NCBI RefSeq assembly: GCF_007923255.1
Contig: NZ_VOHJ01000011.1
Span: 21,007-85,006 of the forward strand
DNA from: Vulcaniibacterium thermophilum
Lineage (GTDB): Bacteria > Pseudomonadota > Gammaproteobacteria > Xanthomonadales > Xanthomonadaceae
DNA: 64,000 nucleotides
Direction of reading: 5' to 3'
Under the pieces are notes generated by a model. That model had not been told where the DNA came from. It ran no database searches and saw only the letters and a program-made list of their open reading frames with translations. The translations under genes were made by a program, and so were the position numbers. Positions 50,792 through 60,529 of this stretch are shown here, in pieces. Every line of letters begins with the position of its first letter. Positions within the stretch are counted from its first letter, which is position 1.

Positions 50792-52012
50792 CTAGACGCT
50801 GCGCGTCGCCACCGCCGGTGGTACCGCCGCCGCGCGCAATGCCGGTCCCAGCACCGAGATCTGGCCCAGCGCCCACAGCGCCAGCGCGCCGATCGGCAGG
50901 TACGCCAGCGGCAGGCGCGGCAGTTCGTAGCGCTCCATCAGCAACTGGTTGATGGCGAACGCGGCGAACATGCCGAGCGCGATGCCGACCGTGGCAAGCA
51001 CGAAGTTCTCGGTCTGGAAGTAGCGCAGCACCTGGCGGCGGGTCGCCCCGAGCGCGCGCCGCACGCCGATCTGCTTGGTGCGCTGCTGCACCCAGAAGCT
51101 GGCCAGACCGACGATGCCGAGCGCGGTGACGACCAGCAGCGCCACGCACACCGCCACCAGCAGCCACGCCATCGAGCGGTCCTGCCGGTAGTAGCGTTCG
51201 ACCATCTCGGTGAACGTGCCTTCGTCGTTGATGATGCGCATGGTGTTGTTGCGCTCGAGCACGTCCACCGCCGCCTTCAGCACTTCGGCGCGGCGGTCGG
51301 GCGTGGTGCGCAGCACGAAGCGGCCGAACACCGGGCGGATCGGCAGCACGATGCTGTACTGATGCTCGTGCGGACCGCCGTTGTCGTTCGGGCGGATCAG
51401 GTTCTCCAGCACGCCGATCACGCGGATCGGCTTCTCGCCCCACACGTACACGGATTTGCCGATCGGGTTCTCGCCGGGCCAGAGCTGCTCGGCCACCGCG
51501 CGCGTCATCAGCAGTCCCGGCAACGCCACGTCGGCACCGGGCGCGTCGATCACGCCCCAGTCGACATACTCGTCCGCGGTGAAGTCGCGCCCTGCGACGA
51601 TGCGCAGGCCGAACGTCTCGACGAGCTGCTCGTCGCCCATGTAGATCGCCGCGTTGAGGTTGGGCGCCGGCTGATCTTCCTGCAGGCTCACCGAACTGTT
51701 CCACGACGAGCTGTCGAACGGCAGGTGGTTGGTCGAGGTCGCGGCGATCACGCCGGGGATCTGCCGCAGCGCGGCGACGTCGGCCTTGTGGCGGGCGTCG
51801 GCGTCGGCGCGGCTGGCGCCGACCACGCTCGCGTTGACGCGGACGATCTCCTCGTTGGCAAGGCCGGTGGGACGGTCCGTGCGCTCCATGCGCTGCGAGA
51901 TGAGGAACAGCGCGTTGCAGATGATCGCGCACGACAGCGCGATCTCGAGCACGATCAGCATCGCGGCGGTCTTGTGCCGGCGCAGCGTGGACAGGATCGG
52001 ACGGATTTCCAT
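50792..52012 (-). CDS. MacB/FtsX-type ABC transporter permease
   Basis: 406 residues from ATG 52012. One membrane helix at about 17-38 (AMLIVLEIALSCAIICNALFLIS), a large periplasmic MacB_PCD domain, and three C-terminal helices with the FtsX signature ASFWVQQRTKQIGVRRALGATRRQVLRYFQTE. It has no fused ATPase; ATP hydrolysis is supplied by the separate gene at 53402. It forms a pair with the next permease. Confidence 0.92.
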   Translation of the reverse strand: MEIRPILSTLRRHKTAAMLIVLEIALSCAIICNALFLISQRMERTDRPTGLANEEIVRVNASVVGASRADADARHKADVAALRQIPGVIAATSTNHLPFDSSSWNSSVSLQEDQPAPNLNAAIYMGDEQLVETFGLRIVAGRDFTADEYVDWGVIDAPGADVALPGLLMTRAVAEQLWPGENPIGKSVYVWGEKPIRVIGVLENLIRPNDNGGPHEHQYSIVLPIRPVFGRFVLRTTPDRRAEVLKAAVDVLERNNTMRIINDEGTFTEMVERYYRQDRSMAWLLVAVCVALLVVTALGIVGLASFWVQQRTKQIGVRRALGATRRQVLRYFQTENFVLATVGIALGMFAAFAINQLLMERYELPRLPLAYLPIGALALWALGQISVLGPALRAAAVPPAVATRSV

Positions 52013-52020
52013 GACGGGCC

Positions 52021-53337
52021 TCACTGCGACTTGAGCTGGATGGCGGGCGCGACCTGGCAGGCGCGCCAGGCGGGCAGAAGGCCCGCGAGCAGGCTGGCGA
52101 CGATCGCAAGCACGATCGTGGTCGCCAGCATGGCCGGGTCGAGATGGGCGAACTGCGCGTAGTCGGTGGGCTGCTGGCGCACCGCCCACAGCCCGAGCAT
52201 CGCAAGGCCGAGTCCGAGCACGCCGCCGGCGAGGCCGACCGTGCCGGCCTCCACCAGCGCCTGTGCGAAGATCGCGCGCCGCGAGGCGCCGAGCGCGCGC
52301 CGCACGCCGATCTCGCTGCCGCGCCGCATGAACTTCGCCAGCAGCAGCCCGACGGTGTTGACCAGGCACACCAGCAGGAAGCCGAACGCCAGGTACATCT
52401 GCAGCCGCACGTCGCGCGGCACGACCCGCTGGTCGTCCAGCCACTCCATCACGCTGTGCAGGCGGACGTTCGTCGGCCGCTCGAAACGCCCGGCCGCGCG
52501 TTGCTGTTCCGAATAGTTGCGCAGGTACTCGCGGTAGGCCGCGACCTTCTCCGGCGTGCCGAGCTCGACCCAGTACTGCAGCCAGGTGCAGGGCGCGTTG
52601 AGGCCGTAGCTGCCTTCCGGATCGGTGCTGCCGCTGTCGTCGTCCCAGCAGTTCATGTTGCCTTCGGTTCCGAATTCCAGCTCGCGCGCGGTCCAGAACG
52701 GCACGAACACGTCCTCGTAGGCGCCGTAGCGCTGGTTGGTGACGTCGTAGAAGCGCGGCGTCGGCCGCCAGGTGTCGATCACGCCGATGATGCGCAGCTC
52801 GGCCTGCTCCACGCGCAGCGTGCGGCCGACGCTGTTGGCGCCCTCGAACAGGCGATCGTTCAGCGCCCTGGAGATCACCGCCACGCGCGCGCGGCCGCGA
52901 TCGTCCTCCGCGGTCCAGCCGCGGCCGTAGAGGAACGGCACGTCGAACATCGCGAAGAAGTCGGCCGAGGTGTAGCGCGCGCCGGTGTTGAACGGGTCGA
53001 GGCCTTCGCGCGCGGGCACCACGGCGACGGAGCCGCCGGTCATCACCGCCTGCCGGTCGCCGCGCTTCTCGCGCAGCAGCGCCTCGGCGTCGTAGCGGCT
53101 CATCTGCTGCTCGGGATCCTCGCCCGGTTCGTAGCCGCTCATCGAGCGCGGATCCATCCGCGGGTAGAACAGGACATCGCTCTTGTGCGGGATCGGGTCG
53201 CCCGCAAGCACGTAGAACACCGTCAGCGTGGTCATCGAGGCGCCGATGCCGAGCGCGATGGCCAGCACCATCAGCGCGGTCAGCACGCGATTGCGCCGGA
53301 AGCTGCGCAAGGCGAGGTTGAAGTAGTAGCCGAACAT
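52021..53337 (-). CDS. MacB/FtsX-type ABC transporter permease
   Basis: 438 residues. The architecture equals that of its neighbour: helix near 17-40 (NRVLTALMVLAIALGIGASM), periplasmic MacB_PCD domain, and C-terminal helices with AKFMRRGSEIGVRRALGASRRAIFAQALVEAG. The two permeases likely form a heterodimer in a tripartite, mechanotransmission-type ABC pump. The stop is 8 bases before the downstream permease ATG. Confidence 0.92.
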   Translation of the reverse strand: MFGYYFNLALRSFRRNRVLTALMVLAIALGIGASMTTLTVFYVLAGDPIPHKSDVLFYPRMDPRSMSGYEPGEDPEQQMSRYDAEALLREKRGDRQAVMTGGSVAVVPAREGLDPFNTGARYTSADFFAMFDVPFLYGRGWTAEDDRGRARVAVISRALNDRLFEGANSVGRTLRVEQAELRIIGVIDTWRPTPRFYDVTNQRYGAYEDVFVPFWTARELEFGTEGNMNCWDDDSGSTDPEGSYGLNAPCTWLQYWVELGTPEKVAAYREYLRNYSEQQRAAGRFERPTNVRLHSVMEWLDDQRVVPRDVRLQMYLAFGFLLVCLVNTVGLLLAKFMRRGSEIGVRRALGASRRAIFAQALVEAGTVGLAGGVLGLGLAMLGLWAVRQQPTDYAQFAHLDPAMLATTIVLAIVASLLAGLLPAWRACQVAPAIQLKSQ

Positions 53338-53401
53338 GGGAAGGCTCCGTGACGCGGGTCTGCGGCCCGCCGTGGCGTGACGTGGAGACGGGCGGCGCGC
53401 C

Positions 53402-54127
53402 TTACGGCGAGGCGGCCGGGGCGCCCGCCATCTCGCGCGCGCGCAGCAGGCTGCGTTCGACCGAGATGTCGCTGGCCATGCCGTCGACGATGTGCACGTT
53501 GCGCTGCGCGCGGGCGGCGAGTTCGGGATCGTGGGTGACCATGACGATGGTGGTGCCGGCGGCGTTGATCTCCTCGAGCAGCTCCATCACCCCGCGCGCC
53601 ATCTGCGAGTCGAGGTTGCCGGTGGGCTCGTCGGCGAGCAGCAGGCGCGGGCTGCCGGCGAGCGCGCGGGCGATCGCCGCGCGCTGCTGCTGTCCGCCCG
53701 ACAGTTCGGTCGGGTAGTGCTTCATGCGCGAGCCCAGGCCGACCTTGGTGAGCGCTTCCTCGATGCGTTGCCTGCGCTCGGCCGCGCTCATGCCGCGATA
53801 GCGCAGCGGCACGTCGACGTTGTCGAACAGGTTGAGGTCGGGGATCAGGTTGAAGCTCTGGAAGATGAAGCCGATCTTGCGGTTGCGCAGCCTCGAGCGC
53901 GCATCGTCGCCCAGCTTGCTGACGTCCTCGCCATCGAGCAGGTAGGTGCCGCTGGTGAAGTCCTCCAGCAGGCCGGCGATGTTGAGGAAGGTGGTCTTGC
54001 CGGAGCCCGACGGGCCGGTGACGGCGACGAACTCGCCCTCGCGCACGTGCAGATCCAGCGAGCGCAGCGCGTGCGTCTCGACGAGGGCGGTGCGGTAGAC
54101 CTTGGTGACGGCTTGCATGTGCAGCAT
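53402..54127 (-). CDS. ABC transporter ATP-binding protein (MacB/LolD type)
   Basis: 241 residues from ATG 54127; a second Met three codons later could also serve. Walker A is GPSGSGKT (38-45), the signature LSGGQQQRAAIARAL (142-156) and Walker B LLLADEPTGNLDS (162-174). It powers the two downstream permeases at the inner membrane. Confidence 0.95.
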   Translation of the reverse strand: MLHMQAVTKVYRTALVETHALRSLDLHVREGEFVAVTGPSGSGKTTFLNIAGLLEDFTSGTYLLDGEDVSKLGDDARSRLRNRKIGFIFQSFNLIPDLNLFDNVDVPLRYRGMSAAERRQRIEEALTKVGLGSRMKHYPTELSGGQQQRAAIARALAGSPRLLLADEPTGNLDSQMARGVMELLEEINAAGTTIVMVTHDPELAARAQRNVHIVDGMASDISVERSLLRAREMAGAPAASP

Positions 54128-54161
54128 GGCGGGCTCCGGTGGGATGCGGAAGGGGCGGGCG

Positions 54162-54404
54162 TCAGCCCTGGATGCGGAACAGAAGCGCGGCGGCGGTCCG
54201 CGGCGCGTAGGCGTTGCGCCACCCGCGGCGCGGCGCGGCGTCGCGCGCGGCCGGGGCCGGCGATGCGGCATCGAAGCGCAGCAACGGGTGCAGGCGCAGC
54301 GGTACCGCGTCCGCGAGATCCTGCGCGGTCCAGCGCAGGTCGAACGGGAACACGGCCGGAACGACATCGCCGTGCGGCGTGGACGGGACGACGTGGGAGA
54401 CCAT
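54162..54404 (-). CDS. Small hypothetical protein in the efflux operon
   Basis: 80 residues, ATG 54404 with GGAGAG at good distance, three bases after the adaptor stop. The sequence is Pro/Ala/Arg-rich with VVPAVFPFDLRWTAQDLADAVPLRLHPLLRF in the middle and no signal peptide, membrane helix or known domain. Position inside the operon and a proper ribosome site support expression. Function unknown. Confidence 0.5.
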   Translation of the reverse strand: MVSHVVPSTPHGDVVPAVFPFDLRWTAQDLADAVPLRLHPLLRFDAASPAPAARDAAPRRGWRNAYAPRTAAALLFRIQG

Positions 54405-54407
54405 GAC

Positions 54408-55688
54408 TCACTCTCCGGTAATGCGGACGGTGTCCGCGTTGGCGAACTGGTCGGTGCCGGAAACCACGACGCGGTCCCCGGGTTGCAGCCCTTCGAGGAT
54501 CTCCACCGCATCCAGACTTGCGGCGCCGACGCGGATCGGGCGGCGCACGGCGGTGCGTCCCTCGACGACGTAGGCGTAGCGGCCGCCGCCCTGTTCGAGG
54601 AAGGCGCCGCGCTCGACCTTGAGCACGTTGCGGCGGGTGTCGAGCAGGATGCGGGCGGACAGGCGCTGGTTCTGGCGCAGCCCCTTCGGCGTGCCGCCGA
54701 CGAAGCGCAAGCGGCCGGTGACCTCGCCGTTGACGACTTCCGGCGATACCGCCGACACCTTCGCGTCGAACGTGCCGGCGGCGCCGCGCAGTTGCGCCGG
54801 CATGCCGATCGCCAGATCGCGCGCGAAGCTCTCGGGGACGGTGATCTCGACCTCGAACTCGGTCAGATCGACCACGCTCAGCACCGGTGCGTTGGCGGCG
54901 ACGTTCTGCCGTTGCTGCACCATCACCTGGCCGACCTGGCCGTCGAACGGCGCGCGCAGCGTGAGCGCGTCGACCTGGCGCTGCAGCTCGGCCACCACCG
55001 CGCGCTGGCGGTCGGCCAGCAGACGCTTGTTGCGCAGATCGAGACCGGCGCCGCGATCCTGCAGCCGGTGGCCCTGGCGCGCCTGCGCCAGCGCGAGCTG
55101 CGCCTTCTTGAGCGCGTCCTGCGCGCGGGCGACGTCGATCTGCGCCACCGCCCCGCCTTCGAACGCGCGCCGGTTGCGTTCCAGATCGCGCTCGGCGGCG
55201 ATGCGATCGATTTCCGCCTGGTCGAGCAGCTTGCGCGCCTCGGCGCGGGTCATCTGCGCATCGAGCGCGGCCCGGTTCGCCTCGGCTTCCAGACTGGCCA
55301 GCGTGGCCTGCTCCTGCGCCAGCGCGCTGCGCAGCTCGGGGCTGTCGATTTCGGCCAGCGGCTGGCCCCGCCTGACCGCATCGCCGGCCACCACCTTCAG
55401 CGTCACCGTGCCGCCGGCGATCGCGTAGAGCGTGGGACTGTTGGCGGCGATCACGCGACCCTCGGCGCTGATGTCGCGCACCAGATCGCCGCGGGTCACT
55501 TCGGCGATGCGCAGGCGCGAGGCGTCGAAGCTGCGCGCGCCGGCGTTCCAGCCGCCGAGAAGCCAGACGACGCCCGCCACGGCCACGGCGGCGATCGCGC
55601 CGCCGATCAGCCAGGTCGGGCGCCGGCGGGAAGGGACGGCGGAGCCGGCGATCGGGCGGTCCTGCGCGGAGGTGTCACGGATGCTCAT
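54408..55688 (-). CDS. Periplasmic adaptor subunit (RND/MacA-type membrane-fusion protein)
   Basis: 426 residues from ATG 55688. An N-terminal anchor helix (about 27-45) is followed by a lipoyl-like hairpin domain, a long alpha-helical coiled coil (about 110-220, rich in Ala, Glu, Arg, Gln) and beta-barrel domains with LRAPFDGQVGQVMVQQRQNVAANAPVLSV and the membrane-proximal LEGLQPGDRVVVSGTDQFA near the end. It would connect the MacB-like pump to an outer-membrane channel; no TolC-like gene is in the window. First gene of the operon, 26 bases behind a predicted sigma-54 start. Confidence 0.93.
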   Translation of the reverse strand: MSIRDTSAQDRPIAGSAVPSRRRPTWLIGGAIAAVAVAGVVWLLGGWNAGARSFDASRLRIAEVTRGDLVRDISAEGRVIAANSPTLYAIAGGTVTLKVVAGDAVRRGQPLAEIDSPELRSALAQEQATLASLEAEANRAALDAQMTRAEARKLLDQAEIDRIAAERDLERNRRAFEGGAVAQIDVARAQDALKKAQLALAQARQGHRLQDRGAGLDLRNKRLLADRQRAVVAELQRQVDALTLRAPFDGQVGQVMVQQRQNVAANAPVLSVVDLTEFEVEITVPESFARDLAIGMPAQLRGAAGTFDAKVSAVSPEVVNGEVTGRLRFVGGTPKGLRQNQRLSARILLDTRRNVLKVERGAFLEQGGGRYAYVVEGRTAVRRPIRVGAASLDAVEILEGLQPGDRVVVSGTDQFANADTVRITGE

Positions 55689-55723
55689 GGGCGGCGGTGC
55701 GTAGGAAGATTTGCCGCTGTCCC

Positions 55724-55741
55724 AAGCAGGTTGCGTGCCAG
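55724..55741 (-). promoter_or_regulatory. Sigma-54 promoter of the efflux operon
   Basis: On the minus strand the sequence is CTGGCACGCAACCTGCTT. It matches TGGCACG-N4-TTGCW with one change (CTGC for TTGC), and the invariant GG (55739-55738) and GC (55727-55726) are exactly 10 bases apart. Transcription would start near 55714, about 26 bases before the adaptor ATG. Confidence 0.85.
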
Positions 55742-55784
55742 CATCCAAGTGATTGAACGCAAAGGGCTTTGCCCCGGGCGGCCG

Positions 55785-55820
55785 CTGTCCGACCGGACGG
55801 CGTACACGTCCGGCGGACAG
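55785..55820. promoter_or_regulatory. Candidate enhancer (UAS) palindrome for the sigma-54 regulator
   Basis: Arms CTGTCCG-A-CCGGACG (55785-55799) and CGTCCGG-CGGACAG (55807-55820) are inverted copies differing only by one inserted A, around a 7-base centre. Seen from the sigma-54 promoter the centre lies at about -89, the usual distance for an NtrC-type activator site. It also lies just before glmS on the other strand, so a role there is possible. Confidence 0.55.
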
Positions 55821-55872
55821 GCTCGACCGTTACACTCCGGACTCCTGTCCTCCCCCGTGAGCACCCCCAGCT

Positions 55873-57705
55873 ATGTGCGGCATCGTCGGCGCGATCGCGG
55901 ATCGCGATGTGGTTCCCGTCCTGGTCGAAGGACTGAAGCGGCTCGAGTACCGCGGTTACGACTCCGCCGGCATCGCCGTGCTGGATGGCGAGGGCGTGCG
56001 CCGCGTGCGCCGCACCGGCCGTGTCGCCGAGATGGCCGCGGCGGCCGAGCGCGAGGGTTTCAGCGCGCGCATCGGCATCGGCCACACGCGCTGGGCCACG
56101 CACGGCGGCGTCACCGAAGCCAACGCGCATCCGCACATCAGCTTCGGCGAGCTGGCGCTGGTGCACAACGGCATCATCGAGAACCACGAATCGCAGCGCG
56201 AACGGCTGATCGCCGCCGGTTACGCGTTCGAATCGCAGACCGACACCGAGGTCATCGCGCACCTGATCCACCTCTACCTGCGCGAGGACGGCGACCTGCT
56301 GCGCGCCGTGCAGCGCGCGGTGCGCGAGCTGGTCGGCGCCTACGCGATCGCGGTGGTCTCCACCCGCGAGCCGGGCCGGATGGTCGCCGCGCGCATGGGC
56401 TGCCCGCTGCTGGTCGGCCTGGGCGAGGGCGAGAACTTCGTGGCGAGCGACGTCTCGGCGATCGTGCAGGCCACGCGTCGGGTGATCTTCCTCGAGGAGG
56501 GCGACACCGTCGACGTCACCCGCGAGCGCGTGCAGGTGTACGACGCCGACGCCCGTCCGGTGCGGCGCGACGTGCATTTGTCGGACGTGTCGCTGGCCTC
56601 GCTCGAGCTCGGCCCGTACCGGCACTTCATGCAGAAGGAGATCCACGAGCAGCCGCGCGCGCTCGCCGACACCATCGAGGGCGTGATCGACCGCAACGGC
56701 TTCGTGCCGGCGCTGTTCGGCGATGCCGACGGTGCGGTGCTGCGCGACGTCGAGGCGGTGCAGATCCTCGCCTGCGGCACCAGCTACTACGCCGGGCTGG
56801 TGGCGCGCTACTGGATCGAGGCGATCGCCGGCATCCCGTGCGCGGTGGACATCGCCAGCGAGTACCGCTACCGCGCCGCGGTGGCCAATCCCAAGCAGCT
56901 CGTGGTCACCATCTCGCAGTCGGGCGAAACGCTCGACACGATGGAGGCGCTGAAGTACGCCAAGGCGCTCGGCCACGAGCGCACGCTGTCGATCTGCAAC
57001 GTGCCGGAGAGTGCGATCCCGCGCGCCAGCCGGCTGGTCTACTACACCCGCGCCGGCGCCGAGATCGGCGTGGCCTCGACCAAGGCGTTCACCACCCAGT
57101 TGGTGGCGCTGTTCACGCTGACGGCGACGCTGGCGAAGCTGCGCGGCCGGCTCTCCGACGAACAGGAAGCGCAGTACCTGGAAGCGCTGCGCCACCTGCC
57201 CGGCAGCGTGCAGCACGCGCTCAACCTGGAGCCGCAGATCGTGGCCTGGGCGGAGCGCTTCGCGGCGAAGGAGCACGCGCTGTTCCTCGGCCGCGGCGTG
57301 CATTACCCGATCGCGCTGGAAGGCGCGCTCAAGCTCAAGGAGATCTCCTACATCCACGCCGAGGCGTATCCGGCCGGCGAGCTGAAACACGGCCCGCTGG
57401 CGCTGGTCGATTCGGCCATGCCGGTGGTGGTGATCGCGCCCAACGACAGCCTGCTGGAGAAGGTGAAGTCGAACATCCAGGAAGTGCGCGCGCGCGGCGG
57501 CGAGATGTTCGTCTTCACCGACCTCGACAGCCACTTCGGCGAGTCCGAGCAGGTCAACGTGATCCGCACGCCGCGCCACGTCGGCATCCTCTCGCCGGTG
57601 GTGCACGCGATCCCGGTGCAGTTGCTGGCCTACCACGCCGCGCTCGCGCGCGGCACCGACGTCGACAAGCCGCGCAATCTCGCCAAGTCGGTCACCGTCG
57701 AGTGA
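55873..57705 (+). CDS. glmS: Glutamine-fructose-6-phosphate aminotransferase (isomerizing)
   Basis: 610 residues. It makes glucosamine-6-phosphate, the first step to UDP-GlcNAc. The N-terminal glutaminase begins MCGIVGAI, so Cys2 becomes the catalytic N-terminal nucleophile, and continues with [19 protein letters not shown]. Two SIS domains follow ([14 protein letters not shown] near 297-310 and [37 protein letters not shown] near 475-511). The C-terminus ends [15 protein letters not shown], invariant in the family. No ribozyme-like leader is seen in the 184-base upstream region. Confidence 0.98.
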   Translation: MCGIVGAIADRDVVPVLVEGLKRLEYRGYDSAGIAVLDGEGVRRVRRTGRVAEMAAAAEREGFSARIGIGHTRWATHGGVTEANAHPHISFGELALVHNGIIENHESQRERLIAAGYAFESQTDTEVIAHLIHLYLREDGDLLRAVQRAVRELVGAYAIAVVSTREPGRMVAARMGCPLLVGLGEGENFVASDVSAIVQATRRVIFLEEGDTVDVTRERVQVYDADARPVRRDVHLSDVSLASLELGPYRHFMQKEIHEQPRALADTIEGVIDRNGFVPALFGDADGAVLRDVEAVQILACGTSYYAGLVARYWIEAIAGIPCAVDIASEYRYRAAVANPKQLVVTISQSGETLDTMEALKYAKALGHERTLSICNVPESAIPRASRLVYYTRAGAEIGVASTKAFTTQLVALFTLTATLAKLRGRLSDEQEAQYLEALRHLPGSVQHALNLEPQIVAWAERFAAKEHALFLGRGVHYPIALEGALKLKEISYIHAEAYPAGELKHGPLALVDSAMPVVVIAPNDSLLEKVKSNIQEVRARGGEMFVFTDLDSHFGESEQVNVIRTPRHVGILSPVVHAIPVQLLAYHAALARGTDVDKPRNLAKSVTVE

Positions 57706-57720
57706 CCCTCCGGCGCATCG

Positions 57721-57747
57721 GGACGCCCGCCCTCGTGGCGGGCGTCC
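57721..57747 (+). terminator. Hairpin after glmS
   Basis: GGACGCCCGCC (57721-57731), CTCGT loop, GGCGGGCGTCC (57737-57747): 11-bp perfect stem, 15 bases after the stop, followed by GCGTTCC without a real U tract. Confidence 0.65.
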
Positions 57748-57942
57748 GCGTTCCACCGATGCGCCCGGCTGAACCGACGCTGCGCGTTCAGCGCCGGCTC
57801 GGTGGCGTGGAGGCACAACGGAGCACGCTTTAGCGAAGCGGCGACCGGCCGTTAACGGTTTGGCAGAGGCGGCGCATGCCTGCCAACCCGCCAGGCACGC
57901 ACCGCACTAGGCTCGAAAGCGACGAGACCGAGGAGGTGACGT

Positions 57943-58431
57943 ATGGTGGAGTCGTTGCGGCACGGAGCCCCTGCCGAACTGTGGCAGGCCCTGGTGCGCG
58001 AGGCGGGCGAGCGGCTCGGGCAGCCGCTCGACGAGTCGCGCGAGAGCTATCTGGTGTTCGTCCTGCTGCGTCACCAGCGCGACGGCCAACTGCTCGGGCG
58101 CATCCAGGCGCTCGAATGGTTCGACGCCCTGGCGCAGGCCGGACAGGTGCGGACCGACGCGTTGCGCGACGTCGGCGACCGCTGCCTGCTGATCGCCGGG
58201 CTGTATCCGGGCCTGGCCGAGCGGCGGCGGGTGACGGTCGACTACTTCATCGAGCTCGGGCGCAGCGCCTATCTCGGCGTGGCCGAGGCCGGCCGCAACG
58301 CCTACGCCGCGCTGTTCGAGCAGCTCGCGCGCACCTACCGCGACCTCGTGCGCACCCTGCGCGCGGTCCGCAGCGAGCGGCCGAGCGCGCTGGAGCTGCT
58401 GGAACTGGCGCCGATCGGCACGCGCCACTGA
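57943..58431 (+). CDS. Conserved hypothetical protein
   Basis: 162 residues, ATG 57943 with a very strong GAGGAGGTGAC ribosome site. Mostly alpha-helical, with acidic and basic stretches: RESYLVFVLLRHQRDGQLLGRIQALEWFDAL, LRDVGDRCLLIAGLYPGLAERRRV, DYFIELGRSAYLGVAE and a long C-terminal helix. No signal peptide, membrane helix or catalytic motif. Similar proteins occur as unknowns in gammaproteobacteria. It stands alone. Confidence 0.82.
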   Translation: MVESLRHGAPAELWQALVREAGERLGQPLDESRESYLVFVLLRHQRDGQLLGRIQALEWFDALAQAGQVRTDALRDVGDRCLLIAGLYPGLAERRRVTVDYFIELGRSAYLGVAEAGRNAYAALFEQLARTYRDLVRTLRAVRSERPSALELLELAPIGTRH

Positions 58432-58440
58432 AGCGAGCCG

Positions 58441-58464
58441 CCGGCCCCTCGCAGGAGGGGCCGG
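58441..58464. terminator. GC-rich hairpin between convergent genes
   Basis: CCGGCCCCTC (58441-58450), GCAG loop, GAGGGGCCGG (58455-58464): a 10-bp perfect stem. It lies 10 bases after the hypothetical gene and about 95 bases from the btuB stop. No T tract on either side, so terminator function is only likely. Confidence 0.45.
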
Positions 58465-58558
58465 GCGGAGGCCGATCCTTCGGCCGGCGATCCCTCGCCC
58501 ACCGGCGTCGCCGGCGTTCCGCGCGGCGCTCCGCGCCGCGTCCTGCCGATGCCGGCGC

Positions 58559-60400
58559 TCAGCGGGCCGGCGCGTAGCGCACGGTCACGAACCACTCGCG
58601 TCCGGGCTGGTTGTAGTACGCGACGGTCTCGTATCCGCGGTCGAACGCGTTCGCCAGCCGCAACTGCACTCGCCAGTCGTTCGCGAACGCGTATTCCGCG
58701 CGCAGGTCGAACGTGGCGTAGCCGCCGATGCGCCGCGTGTTGGCGATGTCGTCGTAGCGCTCGCCCTCGGCCACGCCGGTCACGCCGAGGCTCAGGCGGC
58801 CGAACGCGCGGTCCAGCTCGATGCGCGCGCTGCGGCGCGCGCGTCGCGGCAGGTCGCGTCCGGCGGCGGCCGCGCTGCGGTTCTCCGGATCGAGCAGGCT
58901 GAGGCTGCCCTGCACCGACCAGTCCGACCACCGCGCATCGCCGCCGAGCTCCAGGCCACGCAGGCGCGCGCGGTCGACGTTGGCCGGCATGAAGCTGACG
59001 ATGTCGAACGCGATCAGGTCGCGCACGCGCGTCTCGAACGCGTCCAGCCGCACGCTCGCCCGCTCGCCGCGCCAGGCCACGCCGAGCTCGGCGCTGCGCG
59101 AACGTTCCGGATCGAGTTCGGGGTTGCTGGCGAAGGGGTAGTACAGCTCGTTGAACGTCGGCGCCTTGAACGCGGTGCCGTAGCTCGCATACGCGCGCCA
59201 ACCGCGCGCGAACCCGATGCCCCACGCGGCATTGCCGGTGGTCGCGCCGCCGAACTGCGCGTTGTCGTCGTGGCGCAGGCTGGCCTGCAGCGAATGCGCG
59301 CCCAGCTCGCCCTGCGCCTGCACGAACACCGCCGTGTTGTCGCGCTCGCGGCGCACGTAGTGCGTGCTGCTCTCCACCTCCTCGCGCTGCCAGTCGATGC
59401 CCGCGCTCAGCAGCACGCCGCGGCGCAGCGTGACGTCGCCCTGCAGGGCGACGGTCGTGCGGCCGGTGGCGAAATCGCCGCGGTCGGCGTCGTCATGGAA
59501 GTTGTCGGACTCGTCGTCGTTGCGGCCCGCGATCAGCTGCAGGCGCGCGCGCTCGCTCGGCATCCAGCTCGCCTTCGCGCCGAACACCTGCTGCACGGTT
59601 TCGGAGTAGTTGACGAAGCTGCCGTCGTATTCGTTCTCGCCCTCGGCGCGCAGCGCGTGCGCGTCGATCTGCCAGGCATCGCCGGGCTTCAGCCCGACGC
59701 GCGCGGAGAGCGAGCGGTTGCGGTAGCCGTCGCGATCGGGCTCGGTGGTGAAGCAGCCGGCGAACACCGGCGCGCCGATGCCGCGGCAGGCATCGATGCC
59801 GTCGGTGCGCGCATGGCGGGCGTCGAAGGCGAACCAGGCCCGCCCGCTTCCGCCGGTGAGGCCGATGCCGGCCTCGCGATGGCCGTGCGAACCGGCCCCG
59901 GCGTGGCCGCGGCCATGCAGGCCCTCGCGCGCGGCGCGGCGGGTGAAGATCTGGATCACGCCGCCCACCGCGTCCGCGCCGTAGAGGCTGGAGCGCGGGC
60001 CGCGCACGATCTCGACGCGTTCGATCGCATCGACCGGAATGTCCTGGAACGACACCAGCCCCGAGGTCGCCGAGCCCACGCGTACGCCGTCCACCAGCAC
60101 CAGCACGTGGTCCGATTCGGCGCCGCGCATGAACAGCGTGGTGAGCTTGCCGGCGCCGCCCTGGTTGGACAGCGAGATGCCGGCGCGCCCGCGCAGCAGA
60201 TCGGGCAGGGAGTGCGGCTGGGCGCGTTCGATGTCCTCGCGCGTGATCACTTCGACCGCGGCGAGCGTCTCGTCGACGCTCAGCGGCGTGCGCGTGGCGG
60301 TGACCACGATGTGGTCGAGGTCGGTGGCGTCGTCCTGGGCGTGGACGGCAGGGACGGCAAGAAGGCTGGCGATCGCCAGCGCAAGAGGTCGGATCGGCAT
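58559..60400 (-). CDS. btuB: TonB-dependent vitamin B12 receptor
   Basis: 613 residues from ATG 60400. A signal peptide (MPIRPLALAIASLLAVPAVHA) is followed by the TonB-box region (about DLDHIVVTATRTPLS) and plug domain (about 35-150, LPDLLRGRAGISLSNQGG, IERVEIVRGPRSSLYGADAVGGVIQIFTRR). A 22-stranded barrel follows, and the protein ends in an aromatic-rich strand GREWFVTVRYAPAR. It imports cobalamin across the outer membrane. The assignment to BtuB rather than another TonB receptor rests on the plug sequence and the cobalamin riboswitch directly upstream. Confidence 0.93.
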   Translation of the reverse strand: MPIRPLALAIASLLAVPAVHAQDDATDLDHIVVTATRTPLSVDETLAAVEVITREDIERAQPHSLPDLLRGRAGISLSNQGGAGKLTTLFMRGAESDHVLVLVDGVRVGSATSGLVSFQDIPVDAIERVEIVRGPRSSLYGADAVGGVIQIFTRRAAREGLHGRGHAGAGSHGHREAGIGLTGGSGRAWFAFDARHARTDGIDACRGIGAPVFAGCFTTEPDRDGYRNRSLSARVGLKPGDAWQIDAHALRAEGENEYDGSFVNYSETVQQVFGAKASWMPSERARLQLIAGRNDDESDNFHDDADRGDFATGRTTVALQGDVTLRRGVLLSAGIDWQREEVESSTHYVRRERDNTAVFVQAQGELGAHSLQASLRHDDNAQFGGATTGNAAWGIGFARGWRAYASYGTAFKAPTFNELYYPFASNPELDPERSRSAELGVAWRGERASVRLDAFETRVRDLIAFDIVSFMPANVDRARLRGLELGGDARWSDWSVQGSLSLLDPENRSAAAAGRDLPRRARRSARIELDRAFGRLSLGVTGVAEGERYDDIANTRRIGGYATFDLRAEYAFANDWRVQLRLANAFDRGYETVAYYNQPGREWFVTVRYAPAR

Positions 60401-60529
60401 GCAAGGACTCCATCGCGCACACCCGCGTGCGCGTCGGGTTCGTGGGAGTCGCGTGCGGAAGAGGAAGGGCGCGAAAGGCCGCGAGCGGCACCGTCGCCGC
60501 GACGCCCTCCGCATCGCAACCGTGGACTC

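Noticed and set aside
55689..55872. glmS ribozyme or sigma-70 promoter before glmS
   Set aside because: No ribozyme core is recognised, and TACACT at 55831 has no acceptable -35 box at the right spacing.
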